Shown here: piece after piece, positions 10,712-22,689 of the stretch
Numbering within the stretch: position 1 is the stretch's first letter
How the letters are laid out: every line of letters starts with the position of its first letter
Origin: Desarmillaria ectypa
Taxonomy: Eukaryota; Basidiomycota; Agaricomycetes; Agaricales; Physalacriaceae
Assembly: GCA_030407005.1 (NCBI GenBank)
Contig: JAUDYN010000003.1
Span: forward strand, 3,224,001-3,288,000
Direction of reading: 5' to 3'
DNA length: 64,000 nucleotides
Translations under genes and position numbers: made by a program
Notes under the pieces: model-generated
Seen by the model: the letters and a program-made list of their open reading frames with translations, nothing else
Databases searched by the model: none
Told to the model about the DNA's origin: nothing

Positions 10712-13030
10712 ATGTCGTCCTCGGATACTCATAATCCTCCTAGTGGAACCAATCAGAGCGAACAGCAGCAGCCCACGACTGGTACGCGTATCTTGTGTGT
10801 TGGTAGTGAATCAGCCACTGATATATACTTAGGTTCTCCTATCAAACGCCAGACAAACAATCAGTTCACTTCGCTTAAGGTCCCCGCGACGCAACTTCGA
10901 CAAGACAGATCGAAAGAAATGGACGGTCACTGGATTGGGCCCATGCCAGTCGAACTTTTTCTTCACGAGCTTATGGGCGGACCTGGTGGTCAATTCACGT
11001 ATCTCTCTCCCAGTCATCTTCACGACATCTTCGAGTCGATTCAACTACCGGCGGAGTATAGCAAGGAAAGGAAGTACGCGGATGCCGTCGTGAGTTAACG
11101 TTGTTGTTGTTGGTCTACAACGTCTTGATGATATTTTATAGGCGAGCGTGATTCAAGGCGTAGCGCCAGAGCTTATTCCCGGATTGAAATTCGTTCAAGG
11201 AAACGAGTTCAGGGATGCTAATTCAGCCACCAACACTGTCACCGATGCATTCGTGTACGCCTCCGACGTCGACACTACGACTAGTCCTACTCAATGGAAC
11301 AAAGCAGAACTCTGGTTAGAGTTCAAGAGAGGTTCCTCCTTCTACGGGTTCAAGGACGGCAACCCTGATGAATGGGTGTCACGGACACTATCATCAAAAA
11401 ATTATCGCGGTCAGCTTGCTGGATATGCTGGGGAGACAATGAATTCGCAGCATCGACGACACTTATTCACGCTTAGTCTTGGACCAGACGGTGTCCGGTT
11501 CTTCAAATGGGAGAGGACGTACACCATCGTATCGCGTGCGTTTGATCTTCCGACCGAAGGCAAATACCTCGTCGAGTTTCTTTATCGATTTTCTTCTCTC
11601 ACGGATAGCGATCGAGGGAAAGACGACACAGTGACACTGGCTACACAGGAAGAAATATCTTTGGTGAAGCCGCTCTTGAAGCCCTGGATTCACTCAGACA
11701 ATAAGGACAAGCGTTCATTTGTGAAGATTCGGGTACCTGATGGTGACAGCGATAGGGAGGTGCTTGCTGGACCGGCCATTGCTGCGCCACAAAGCATCCC
11801 AGGTCGAGCGACGTTAGGTCTTCCTGTGTACGACGTCAAGACTAAAAGTGTTCAATTCCTCAAGGATAGCTGGCGAGATGCCAATCTTCCTCAGGAATCC
11901 GTGATGCTGGAGATTCTCAATGCAGCTGGGGTCCGGAATGTTCCTACCTTTGTCTGTGGTGGTGTCGTCCCCGGTCAGAGAACTACCTCCCACAAGTATC
12001 TCGACGAAGACTGGAACCTTGGAGCACGTCTTCCGCTCACTTGTATTCGTGAGCACCAGCGAACGCTGACTGAAGAGGTTGGACAACCTTTGCAGAGGTT
12101 CAAGTCCTCGAAGCAGCTTACGAGAGTGGTCTACGAGGCTTTTTTGGGTGAGTAACAGGAATTATCTCTGACTGCCACATCTATTAATCCAATTTTCCGC
12201 GTAGCTCATGAAGACGCCTTCACAATATGTCAAATTCTTCATCGCGATGTCAGCGGTGGGAACATCTTGATCGTATACGACGATAAGGCGTCGAAAGACA
12301 ACGATGATGGCGGAGGTCGTGGATTGTTGAATGACTGGGATATGGCTATACGCATAGCCAACTTGGAAAAGGCAGCACGACAAGCGGAACGCACGGTGAG
12401 TGTTCTTATTCCAATGCATTCTCTTTTCTCATCAGTGCGCAGGGGACATGGCAATTCATGTCCATAGGACTTCTCAGAGACAGGAAGAAGAAGCATGAAC
12501 CTCAAGATGATTTCGAATCCTTCATATATGTTATGCTCTACCACGGCCTCTGCTACTTGCGCCACAGGAAAGTCGGCCCTGGTCTCCGGGACACTGTAGC
12601 CCTTATCTTCGACGACAATGTAGACAATGGTGATGGGACGTGGAGCGGGGGCAATGTCAAGGCGGCGTTGACGCATCGCGATAAAGGAGTTCTAGGTGTC
12701 AATTTTCGATTTGATAGTGGCCCTTTCAACGCATTGATGAAGGAGGCGCTCGCAGCCATTGGCGAATGGCGCGACTTTTTAACCCCAGAAGAACCGTCCG
12801 ACGCCCCGGTTAGACGCGTCGCACCTGCAATAGATCCCGCAACCTTGCTGTTCCGCGATCACACAGATCTGAAGTCACTCTGGAAGTGGGTGCTTGATAT
12901 GGATAAATGGCCCTCAAATGATCAGGCCCGATATCAGCTCGAACCCACTGGTACCAAGCGGACTCGCCAAGATGATACTCAGCCGATGCAGAAGAGGCAG
13001 AAGTCGGGACATTCTGCAGCCCCAGCATAG
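10712..13030 (+). CDS. FunK1-type protein kinase, copy A
   Basis: FunK1 kinases are a family expanded in mushroom-forming fungi, distantly related to aminoglycoside phosphotransferase-like kinases; their substrates are unknown. I read four exons: 10712-11089, 11142-12147, 12205-12395 and 12443-13030. The N-terminal half is the family's accessory region. The catalytic loop HRDVSGGNIL has the HRD-type Asp and Asn, and NDWDMA stands where other kinases have DFG; this WD variant is usual in FunK1. GTWQFMSI and HEPQDDFESFIYVMLYHG follow in the C-lobe. The tail is Lys/Arg-rich (TKRTRQDD, MQKRQKSGH), possibly a nuclear signal. The Met at 10712 is preferred to 10682 because copy B conserves it with the same context. 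All splice sites are canonical and the frame is open. Confidence 0.88.
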
Positions 13031-13404
13031 GGTTCGAGCTTCGGTTTGTCGCTGGGATAAACAATCTCAGACATCGGTCAATATGTTCATCTTCGCAATC
13101 TATGTTTAATACGCCTGTGATGTATACTAGAGTAGTGCTCCCTGTTTTAATTTCGTGTCCTTCCTGCACAATAAAGTACATTTCCCCAGGCAAAATGATG
13201 CAAAGAGTACTCTTCAGATCATCAAACTCGCTAAGGTCCCAACGGGCGAAGTTCAGATGACGATCGCAGCAGTGATAGGGATTTTATCAATACTAGCAGC
13301 TTTTTTGTGATGGGTCAGTACGAGACGGTATCCTCACTGAATATAGAACTTGAGCACTTTTGACAGGGAACCGGGACCTGAGAAACAAAACGTGGAAGAA
13401 AAAG

Positions 13405-14190
13405 CCTTGTTGGTTGCGTGTTAGAAACCACTGTTCCTCACCGACCGTCCGTATAAAAGCAGGTATAATAAAAGCAGTTTAACATAAAGTGCTCATTGTG
13501 AAGAGCGATAATTCTTTGCCATAACAGACCATAATAATATACAGGCACGAGCTTGGCAAGTTGCTTGGTCCAACTTAAAGTCCATTGTCAGCCTGGTGTC
13601 ACTGTTTATCAACTAGTATTTTCCAACCACTTCGCCTTGATGAGATCCACCATGATATACGTTGGAACTTGAGTATGACCAGCCGGCACAAAGGGCTACA
13701 GCGCAACCTCAGCATCAGCTCAAAAGCTAAAAAGAACGAATTCGGACAACCCACAAAAATAGACGCGTCAACAACGCGCAACCCAGATACACCCTTCACG
13801 ACCAAATCTGGATCCACAACGCCGTTGTCGTGGTAACCAATCCACCATACGCCTCCAGGATATAACCCTCCCACGCTGGCGCGGCTAGGAATCGTTTAGA
13901 GCTCTTCACTGCTTGTATCATAGCGAAAATGTCAAATTCACTTGCGAGATAGGCTGGGTCGATCAGTGGAGGATCCAATGGATCGGAAGAGTTTAATTTG
14001 ACTGTCCCGCCTGGATAGTTCAATCAGACATATACATAGGCGTGACAGGGATTTCACGTACGTGAAGCCGATGATACAGTATCTGGAATATCGGAGACTG
14101 GTATGCTTCATACATTCTACAATCGGCTATACTCAAGCATCACTGAACAGGAGCCTCATACTCGGCCTTGAACGATGAAACGAAACTCGC
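13405..14190 (-). pseudogene. Truncated GMC oxidoreductase 3' fragment (left arm)
   Basis: The minus strand matches the 3' third of the GMC gene at 6.1-6.8 kb: NYPGGTVKLNSSDPLDPPLI, then EGYILEAYGGLV, then VVDPDLVVKGVSGLRVVDAS. An internal deletion removes about 110 bases between these, including the AAHPVGTASM catalytic segment, and shifts the frame. No FAD-binding half is present, so it cannot encode an enzyme. It shares 3' flanking DNA with the parent gene. The equivalent piece in the right arm (about 54300-54600) is shorter. Confidence 0.85.
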
Positions 14191-14732
14191 TGGAGTAGGT
14201 AAACACATCACATCTCGAACTTTCTTTCGGAATCGTGGGATTCAACCCAAGTTATTTGTTTAACTCAACATCTTTGACAACGCTCGCCCCCATTTCTCTT
14301 AGCACCTTCTCCTCCCACTCTGCTTCCAGCCGTTGATATGCTGTGATATTCGAAGCAAATCGCAGGAAATGAGCTTAGTCAGCTGAGGGTCCAGAACCGG
14401 GAGTTGCCGGTGCCGAGTGATTGTGCCGGTTCAGGTTCTTGGTCAACATTAAGCTTGTCTTCGCAACGACATTGACGTCCAGTTCCCACTTCAGTCTTCA
14501 GGGTATCTAAGAAGACGATGTTCTCTTTAGCATATGGTCAGGTGAATTACCAGAGGTTCTCAATGATCTTTTGGATGCCCAGTTGTTCGGAACTTGGGCG
14601 AACTATCTTCGCGGTCACGGGATTGATTTTATTTGATCATCGAGTAGTCAAGTACGAGTCCGAGTCCGAGACAGCTGTGTTTAGAAGGAGAGTTTTGTCT
14701 ATCCCAGCAGAATTCATCCACGCGCTCGCCAC
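14191..14732. other. Spacer upstream of GH51-A with two unoccupied insertion sites
   Basis: Non-coding DNA shared with the right arm. It contains single copies of ATTTG (14254-14258) and CTGTG (14341-14345). At the matching points of the right arm each 5-mer is duplicated around an LTR-like element. A motif ELAGVGKH-like (ACGAAACTCGCTGGAGTAGG) at about 14180-14200 is also found at 23.5 and 53.7 kb. Confidence 0.6.
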
Positions 14733-17700
14733 ATGCATCTATCCAGCGCAGTGCTTGTCGTACTTTCTGCTCTCCCGGCTTTATCGACTTTGGTTGCTCC
14801 TAATGCTCTTGATCTGACGATTACGGCGAACCTTGTCCACGAAATCCCATTAACACTATACGGATTCATGTGGGAAGTACATCACATTTATTAATCGCCT
14901 TTGCTCATCAACATCTCTCGTGCAGGATATTAACCATAGGTTCGTTCCGCCACCAATCTTTCGAGCTCCTGACTGATCTACCCTGTCAGTGGGGATGGAG
15001 GTCTTTACGGTGAACTGCTGCAGAATAGGGCATTCCAAGGCGTTATCCCGGGCACTCAAAATGCGTCAGCACATCCGACTTTCTGTCAATCTATAACTAA
15101 CTGGTCTCTAGATTGAATACATGGTAGTCATACAACGGTGCACGGTTGTCAGTCACTTCTCAAACCAACGGCGTATCCTCTTCGCTACCGAACAGCTTGC
15201 AAGTCCAAATACCCAAAGTAGTTTTTGGAGATATTGGGTTCGAAAATACTGGCTATTGGGGTAAGTAGGTTCTCCCGGCACCAATTACTTCGTGGTATAG
15301 CTTACGATCGTCTGCAAGGTATCAAAGTTCAAGCAGGATGGACTTATAAAGGATCCTTCTATGTGAAATCAAGAAATTTCTCTGGGTTTCTTACTGTGTC
15401 TCTAAAGTCTGCGCGAGGCACAATATATGCGTCAAAAACATTAGGCGGAGTATCATCGGAATGGCAGAAGCTTACCTTTGAATTACAGCCTGATGTCTCT
15501 GCCCCGAGTGATGACAACGTATTCAGCGTTGTCTTCGATGGAAGCAAAGCTACGGGTCAGACGATATTCTTTGGCCTGTTCTCGCTGTTCCCACCGACTT
15601 TTAGAGGGCGTGAAAACGGTATGCGAGTTGACTTGGCAGAGGCCATAGCTACCACCCATCCCTCTGTTTGGAGGTTTCCGGGAGGCAATAATTTGGAGGT
15701 GCGTGCTATCAAGATATGGACAACCCAGAGTGTTATGCTAATAAATGTTCAGGGAGGCAGCTTCTATACGCGTTGGAAATGGAACGAGACGCTAGGACCG
15801 TCAGTATCGGTCTGGTATCTTCACTGCTTCAGTGCTGATATGTGGTTTAGTCTTGAAGAACGTCCTGGTCACGTTGGCGATTGGGGTATGTCCAACTTCT
15901 CGTGTCTGATACAATACTCCTGCCAACGTGCATTCTGCGGGTTATCCTAATACAGATGGACTGGTAAGTCGCGCAGTTAGTGATGCATCAGATCGAGCTA
16001 AGCGTTTACAATCAGGGTCTTCTGGAGTACTTGAACTTTGCCGAGGACCTTGACGCAGTAAGAGCTTTCATAAGCTTTATAATGACAATCGTATTGACCT
16101 CTTATCTGCTACAGGAACCCATCCTCGGTATGTGTTACTGATGAAGCATAATAATCTGAGTTCTAAGACCTCTTTCGAAGGCATCTGGGGTGGTATCTCA
16201 ACAGCTAACCTCTCCGATCTTGCAACATGGCCGATCGCACCTGAGGAGGACCTTCAACCATTCATAGACGATGCTTTGAACGAGATTGAATTCATCGTTA
16301 GCGATGCGGAGACAAGTGTATGGGGACAGTTGCGAGCTAGTCTTGGGAGAACGGAGCCCTACCAGCTCCGTTTGATTGAAGTGTACGTAGTCTCTCGGCT
16401 TAGTTTCTATATTGTTTTGAATGAAATTTGCAGAGAAAAAGAGGACTAGGTAAGGAGCACCATGAAGCTTGTGTCGTTAGCCATCTCATTTGGCGTGACG
16501 TTTCGTAGTTCCAACCAGAATCGTGTGTTTTTATCGACTGGTGCTTCACATACCTGCTCACGGAATCGTTTCTCCCAGGTACGCTGGATACCGCTGGAAT
16601 TCGTTTGTCTCCGCTATAGAAGAACGATATCCCGGACAATTTGAATTCATTGCGACGACGTATCCTTCTACAGAGCTCAATCCAGCGTATCTCAAGAGTG
16701 AGTTAACATTGTTATGTGACGTTTCAACCCTGACAAGCGTGACCCCAAGTTGATTTCCACCAATTTGCCGACGCGAGTTGGTTTACAACCAACGCTTTCA
16801 TGTTCGATGAGTACCCGCGTAACGGCACCAAATATTTTATTGTAGAGTGTGGCGGTGCGTTGAATGATTACGCTGTGCCTAGGTTTCCAGTGACAAGGAA
16901 CCAGTTGTGGGGGGCCCTTTTATGTCGGCAAATGGTTCCGACATCATAAGTCGCCTACCCTACCCTACCCTTGAAGGCGCTGTTGCAGAAGCAGCGTTTA
17001 TGACTGGACTGGAACGGAACTATGATGTTGTCTTCGCCAGTTCTTGTACGCAAGTTTTAGTCTTCTCTTTACCACACTCTCACTCGGATATTCAGATGCA
17101 CCGTCGTTACAGCACATCAGGAACTATCAATGGCCTCTTGACATGACTCAAGCCGCGTTGTCAGGTCTACGTCTTACTATGTGCGACAGGTAGGTTACTA
17201 TTGACCTTCTGTCATTGGTGTTGCTCTTCATTATCGGTACATATAGATGTTCAGCGTCAACCGAGGAACGCATGTTTTAGAGACGCTTCCCACGTCAACT
17301 AACGAAACAGAACCCTTATTCTGGGTGGCGAGCCACAACAATGAAACCGAGGTTGTCTTCTTGAAGGTATGCAGTTCAGATATTCTCTCTTCTGATCTTA
17401 GTGATTACTTTGAAGGTTGCAAATGCGGGTGACACTGACTTGGTAGCTCACATCTACTTGGATTTCTCCTTCGCGGCATTCGGTACCGCGATTTTCATTA
17501 GCACCCCCGCTCTAAGCCCCATTAGTGGGCAGTTCGATACGGCGAATACCATCGACGAGCCTGATCTTATTGTACCCGTTGCTTCAAGCTTCGCCGTACC
17601 CGAGCTGGGGAAATTTAACTATACTTTCCCAGCTATGAGCGTAACCCTTGTCTCTCTACAGGCATCCGGTGGCCTTTCAAGATCGAGATTCGTTCCTGAT

Positions 17701-17742
17701 GATCGAACGATCGAAAGAAGTTCAGTTCATTTTATGGAATGA
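14733..17742 (+). pseudogene. GH51 alpha-L-arabinofuranosidase, copy A, decayed
   Basis: GH51 enzymes release arabinose from arabinan and arabinoxylan. This copy keeps the start and signal peptide (MHLSSAVLVVLSALPALSTL), GDGGLYGELLQNRAFQGVIP, the lectin-like region (YKGSFYVKS), HPSVWRFPGGNNLE and AYRWNSFVSAIEERYPGQFE-like exons. Two in-frame stops are present: TAG at 15125-15127, where copy B has CAG (W-Q-S-Y context), and TAG at 16447-16449, where copy B has GAG. Just before the second stop, the acid/base motif GNED of copy B is changed to EKED. The nucleophile region reads FIVECGG instead of FIGEYAG. The 3' end also differs from copy B and runs on about 20 codons. I therefore call it a pseudogene. 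The alternative that unusual splicing bypasses both stops is unlikely because the active site is also changed. Confidence 0.85.
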
Positions 17743-17872
17743 ATGAATGATATATGTACTTGTATGCTACAGTATGTACACACGAGTTGCACACGAGGCA
17801 TTCTAACCATATGCAAAGGTTCAGCTCGGAAAAAGCTCGACCGATGGCCTCTTTGTAAGTAAATAATAAATC

Positions 17873-19302
17873 TTAAGACAACAAAAGTTTGCCAACCGTC
17901 GAGAGTGAACCATCGCTGTTGTAGAGGCATGATCCGGTGCCGACGTAAGAAATAGCAGTTGCGTCGGAGGAGGACATGAGTGAGGGCGACGTTGCGGAGA
18001 AGGGGAAGTATAAGATGACGTAGTCTTGAGAGTCCAGCCAGGAGAATGCCTATTATAGGTTTAGCTACACCTCTTGTACAATCGACTCGGTCTGCTCACC
18101 TTGGTAAAGAATGATGCCCTTGAGAGAAGAGCAGAAAAGAAGTTAATCGCTTATGATAAATCTAGATAACTGGGACTTACTGCGCAGTCGCACCACCGGA
18201 CGGGTTCGTTAGGGCGAATTCGGTGATAACAATGCCGTAGCTCTGAGAATGTACCGTAAGTCGCCTATCTGCATGATAATCGATAAGGACTAACGGGGAA
18301 CTTGCCGTGGGCCTTCTCGATGTAGCTCTGGAAATCAGAAAAGCTCGAGCTGTAAGGTTTGTGCTGCGTAAGAGCATAACCGATTACGCGACGAACGAAA
18401 CAAACTCACCCATACCAATGCTAAAGCCGTATGCTTCAATTTATACAGAAGAAGGCAGTAACGAGAGCTCCAAACATACCAGGTTAATGTAATCAGCATA
18501 ACATTGACCAGCACACGCGCTGATCATTTGCGCAAGCCAGTCTAGACCTTGACCGGAAGAGGTGCTGGAGGTAACTGCGGGAAAGGCCTTCTTAATGGAC
18601 TAAATTGCGCAGTTAACCTCTAGTCCAAGACTGTGTGCAACTTTTTACACCTACCAACGGGTTGATGTAGGTAATGTACCAAGCCGCAGCATCACTAGCA
18701 CGGATACCGGAAATGTCAGGCTCGTTCAGGGTGAACACGGCTAGCGTTGAAGGGTTGTGATCTTAGACGGCAGTACGAACAATTCTGGCAACTAAAAAGA
18801 CGTACTAGCCCAGCCTTGAGCGGTATGTCGGGACGACAGTTCCGCAATGGGGCTTGAAGCACAATCCATGCAACGCTGCATTCCAATAAATCCCAACCCT
18901 CCATTACCTTTGGTAGAAGGAGGGGGGTAAGTTTCCCAATCATAGCTATGCTCGAGGTGAGATTGACAAATGCATTTAGTAAAATTTGACGGACATTGCG
19001 ACAACCTGTATGAATTAATTAGATTGGTTGGGAAGAACGCTCAAACCGTGCTCACAGACCCACCTTCCCATTTCCGGTGTTGAACTTGCTAGGATCCCTG
19101 AGAAAAACAACGACATGAGTTTCGGGACCGCAGAGGCCATCATTAACCATACAAGGGGCTGTTGTCTGTCGAGGAGGGGAAATGCTGTCAGGCATATTTC
19201 GATGGACTAATATTCGAACGCACAATAGGGCCACGCGAGGCCGCGTTTTCCAGCATGAACTGCGGAAATGAAGAGTGCGATGAACGACAAAGTAGAGAGC
19301 AT
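17873..19302 (-). CDS. Secreted GH128 (Asl1-like) endo-beta-1,3-glucanase
   Basis: GH128 enzymes cut beta-1,3-glucan; in mushrooms they are linked to fruit-body wall remodelling. The Met at 19302 starts a signal peptide (MLSTLSFIALFISAVHA), then KRGLAWPY. I rebuilt about nine short exons: SKFNTGNGK, VVAIYDWETYPPPSTKGNGG, IGMQRCMDCASSPIAELSSR, then ATVFTLNEPDISGIRASDAA, KKAFPAVTSSTSSGQGLDWL, HWYGSSFSDFQSYIEKAHGK, YGIVITEFALTNPSGGATAQ and a tail ending GSLSTVGKLLLS. The Glu in LNEPD and the Glu in ITEFAL are the expected acid/base and nucleophile. The frame stays open through all joins. It lies just beyond the GH51-A 3' end, outside the duplicated arm, convergent with it. Confidence 0.85.
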
Positions 19303-20546
19303 GGTAGGTGTTAGTTAAAGAGAGTGGTAGAGAAGTCTTCGGTGAGGTCGATGAATGAATGAGGGGAAGCTGGAGAGGTGAGGTGTTGAGCTGTAAGTAT
19401 TTAAGCTATAAGAGAAGCTGTAACGGCATCATATGAACCTTATGGTCCAGATAAGCATACCATAATCGTGATCAATGGGCGTTGCTACAGGGAGCAAGTT
19501 TAGTGCGAAGTGGCGTAGCTCGTTGACCAATGACGAGAACAATAACGCTATCGGGATGTCCTAATGAGTCTCGACAGTCCAACGTGCAAGAACGCCTGGG
19601 TATAGCCAGTATTTCTTGAGAGCTCGACTACTCAGTAAACCCGAGATCAGGGGGATCTGTCGGTTAAGCAGGCGACGGAGGAAAACCGGTTGAGAACCTC
19701 ATGGTTGTGTACACCCGTGATTGAATTGATGGGTGGAGTGGCACGCTCATTGAAATTCAGGCTGTTGCTACGCAAGAATAGAGCACTTCAAGTTGCCCGG
19801 AACGTTGAAACGATAGACTCGAGTATCCACAGGGACAGAAAGTGACTAGGTCCTTTCCTTCCGTTTCATCCTCGAGCTGATGAATATTGCAGCGGTGCAG
19901 CAAAAACGTTCTTTCTCGATCTTCTCCTGATTCTGTCAGTCCGCGATGAAATAATGAAAAGCAAGGGTCTCAGGCACTGATCGAATCATTGACAACCGGG
20001 GCTTCGGTAAAAGAAAGGTTATATAGAAACCGAGGCCGTGGAGAGATGCACTTACTGGAGATACTTGGGTCGTTCTATGCTGTAGCAAAGCCGCAGTGAC
20101 CATATTTGACGTATTCATTTGCTCCCGTATTTAGCCGAGCTAGGCGAGCGAACGAGCATCAAAACTGGTCATGAAGGTATTGTTTCACAGGTGCTGCGAT
20201 CAGGAGCCGGCAACACAGCTGGGCGTTGAGTTGGATGACACACAGGCAGTGATTGATCTGTCTGCAACATCGTCAGGCTAGCAGCAACCCAACGACGTGT
20301 GATAAATACTTAGGCTAAATTAGAGCTAATAACCTCGCCGCTGTCGCAGGCATGGGTAAGGAGTGAGGTATCCACTTCGTGAAGGCAGGACCTCGAAAGC
20401 GACGAGCAGTAGCATAACATATGAAAAAAATGTTTCAGAAAAGGACAGCCCTGGCCTGAGAAAGCGCATTGATGGGTATATTATACTCATCTGCTTTCCC
20501 AAGTATTCATTCAGCCCTAAAATTACAGGAACCACGAGGTTGCTAC
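19303..20546. other. No gene recognised
   Basis: About 1.2 kb. The first 150 bases are the likely promoter of the GH128 gene (TATTTAAG-like element near 19397). The remainder shows only short ORFs in conflicting frames. An ORF at 20535-20326 (-) is hydrophobic and might be a last exon of the neighbouring membrane protein, but I could not join it. Confidence 0.35.
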
Positions 20547-21594
20547 TTACACGCCCGCAATCTCATTGAGGTTCCTCGTGATGTTTCGTAGTTCCATGGT
20601 ATCATAATCATCGACATCCCTGGTCACCGCCTCCCGTCTAAATCGTATCTCAGTAGTTACTTCCGAAAGCTGTGATTCCTGTTCAAACAAAGACATGTAG
20701 TGAGCCTGGCGAACAGATATTACCGATCTGTTGGCAAGGAGAGAAGAGATGACGAAGGCAAAGCGCGGTCTCAAATTCATTGAGAGTGATCTGAGAATAG
20801 CACAGTCAATAACAGTATTCCTGAGGTCCAGTATATCGAAATAGTCAGCGCACGCGGTTCCTAATCTAAAATATGAGATTCCTCAAGTATCTCTCAAAAA
20901 ACCTGCGATACACGTAAGAAAACTATAACAATGAAACACGAGCAGCCGGCACTACTTACACGAGGAAATAAAGAACGGAGTTGCGTGTTGATTTCCGCAT
21001 CAAGTTGTTACCTGACCCAGATGACCGATGTAGCCACGCTTGTCGGAGTGTAAGAGAGCAGGATGCTCTCGATTATTAGGACAGCGAACCAGTAATACAC
21101 GATCCAGTGGTGGTCCGGAGGGCACGCGTCAGTGCACATGGTGCACATGACCAAACCGGAGACTAGCTCGTATGTGCCTATACAATGCTCTTAAGTACTC
21201 CTTCAACGACACAAGGTTAATTCACACCTATTGTTCCGGATCCTGGCAGACCGAATGTGAGGCCCATTGTCAGGCATTCCAGCGCAGTTAGTACGACCTA
21301 GAAAATGTCAAGAACGTGGGCGGAACGGAGGATAAGAATGAATCATACAAACAATCCGAGTATCTTGCATGAATTGCCGTACACGGCATACAGCCATAGT
21401 TCTAAGATGACTAGAATGTTCCGTTGAGTCCATGGAGATGAATCCGGGGATTTCTGTTTACCTTGGGAAGTCATGGCTTCACCAGTATTCTGCCAATAAA
21501 AGAATGTGGTGCCTAGATGAGCCGCCTTCGGATCAAAAAAAAACGATGGAATATTAAAATGATGGGACGAACATCTAAGGAGACGCCGGATCAA
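20547..21594 (-). CDS. Putative multi-pass membrane protein (agaric 7-TM, DUF6533/6534-like)
   Basis: Minus-strand segments in order read NILVILELWLYAVYGNSCKI, then VVLTALECLTMGLTFGLPGS, then VMCTMCTDACPPDHHWIVYY running into WFAVLIIESILLS, then RNSVLYFLV, and a tail with RPRFAFVISSLLANRS and an acidic cytosolic stretch. This succession (a hydrophobic helix containing LWLYA, a Cys-bearing loop, a helix with IESIL, then RNSVLYF, then a short tail) resembles the large agaric 7-TM families. The first one or two helices were not located with confidence and the exon joins near 20810-20960 are uncertain. It could be a decayed gene. Function unknown. Confidence 0.4.
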
Positions 21595-21644
21595 GGTCTT
21601 GTACCATCGTAGTTAGTAGGGAAATACATACAGCTGCAAAGGAA

Positions 21645-22549
21645 TCAGTGAGCCGCAGAAAATCCCATCGAACTCGACTGACATTCAAAGAAGGATGCGA
21701 ATTGAGATAAACTGATAAAAAAATTCAAAATGTTGGCAGATTCAGGAGCGCAAATGCACGTACTAACAGCATTTGACCCGCACATGGCTCTGTACTCAGT
21801 TACGGCCTCTTGACTGACCGGAATACACACACATTGAAGGCAATGCTGTGATATCGGCTCTGCATTCCCCAAGGGTGAGACATGCGAAGAATTCGTAGAT
21901 GGACATCAGAATAATATCTTCGCCAGAGACCATCGTCGTTGCTTGTAAAATAAGAACAAGAAAGTAAAGGCAGGACGCAGGACCGTTTGAGACCGAAGAT
22001 TATTATACCCAGAAGAAATCAACCTGATTAATAAAATACGTTCAACACGCGATCCTTCTTGATGGTAATTGGGATGGAACATAGTAAGAGGAATGCAGAT
22101 TCGATGGACGAGCAAGGCCTTGTAATCCTCGTGGAAGGCGGTGTCGTTAGGATTGTACACCTGTACGTTCTTCACCGTGGAAGCGTCTGAGAACAGGGAA
22201 GTAAGGGCAGCATCCATTGAGGTAGCTGAAGCTGCCGCCGTTGTCGATGCAATGGGAGCTGCTGTTCCTGTATTGGGCTTGCACACCAGAGAAGAACTTG
22301 CCCCAGCCTCGACAGTTTTCCGAACGGTTTGTATGAAGTCAGACTCATCTTTTTCATCTTCTGAGACAGTTTTGGGATCTTACCACTTGGATACCAAGTC
22401 CCTTCTTCTCTGCGCTCTCTTTTGCACTCCTGAACTTGTAATTTATCTATGTTCATTTCTTCAGGGCTTTTCGAAGGGAGTCCGAGATTGAGGTTCGCGT
22501 TGCCGGGGTCATTGGATTGGCCGCTTGAAGTAGCACAAGTGTGAGACAT
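21645..22549 (-). other. Possible small hypothetical gene(s), unresolved
   Basis: Three minus-strand open segments look partly coding but do not join cleanly. At 22549 there is a Met-initiated Lys/Glu-rich stretch; at 22286-21906, a Ser/Ala/Thr-rich stretch followed by VQVYNPNDTAFHEDYKALLV; at 21872-21645, a Cys-containing stretch (CLQCVCIPVSQEAVTEYRAM then CGSNAVSTCIC) like small secreted Cys-rich proteins. The frames of the first two differ. I do not recognise a family. Confidence 0.25.
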
Positions 22550-22689
22550 CGAGATGAGGAAAGATTAGAATGTTTTGTGTATTAGAAGTAGACAAAACAA
22601 GTCGAAGATTCCGAGCGTACACGATGCTTTGCAATCGAGTCTCTTTTGTCTGCTTAGTCAGCACTTTATGTCTCCGCAGGCTTCGTCAG

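Larger units (their letters stand above)
10345..17690 (+). repeat. Left arm of large inverted duplication
   Basis: Contains FunK1-A, a GMC 3' fragment and GH51-A. The same order is found on the opposite strand from about 57840 down to 49758. Homology runs through genes and intergenic DNA, for example AATTTAGGAAGGCATCAA near the outer edge and TGATGGGTCAGTAC/TGGATGGGTCAGTAC between FunK1 and GMC. Length differences are mostly explained by two LTR-like insertions in the right arm. Edges were found by eye and may be off by tens of bases. Confidence 0.85.

Noticed and set aside
14733..17742. Repeat-induced point mutation (RIP) as the cause of GH51-A decay.
   Set aside because: The changes mix transitions (CAG to TAG, GGA to GAA) with transversions (GAG to TAG, AAC to AAA), and copy B, also a duplicate, is not visibly mutated. 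A quantitative dinucleotide index would be needed to revive the idea.
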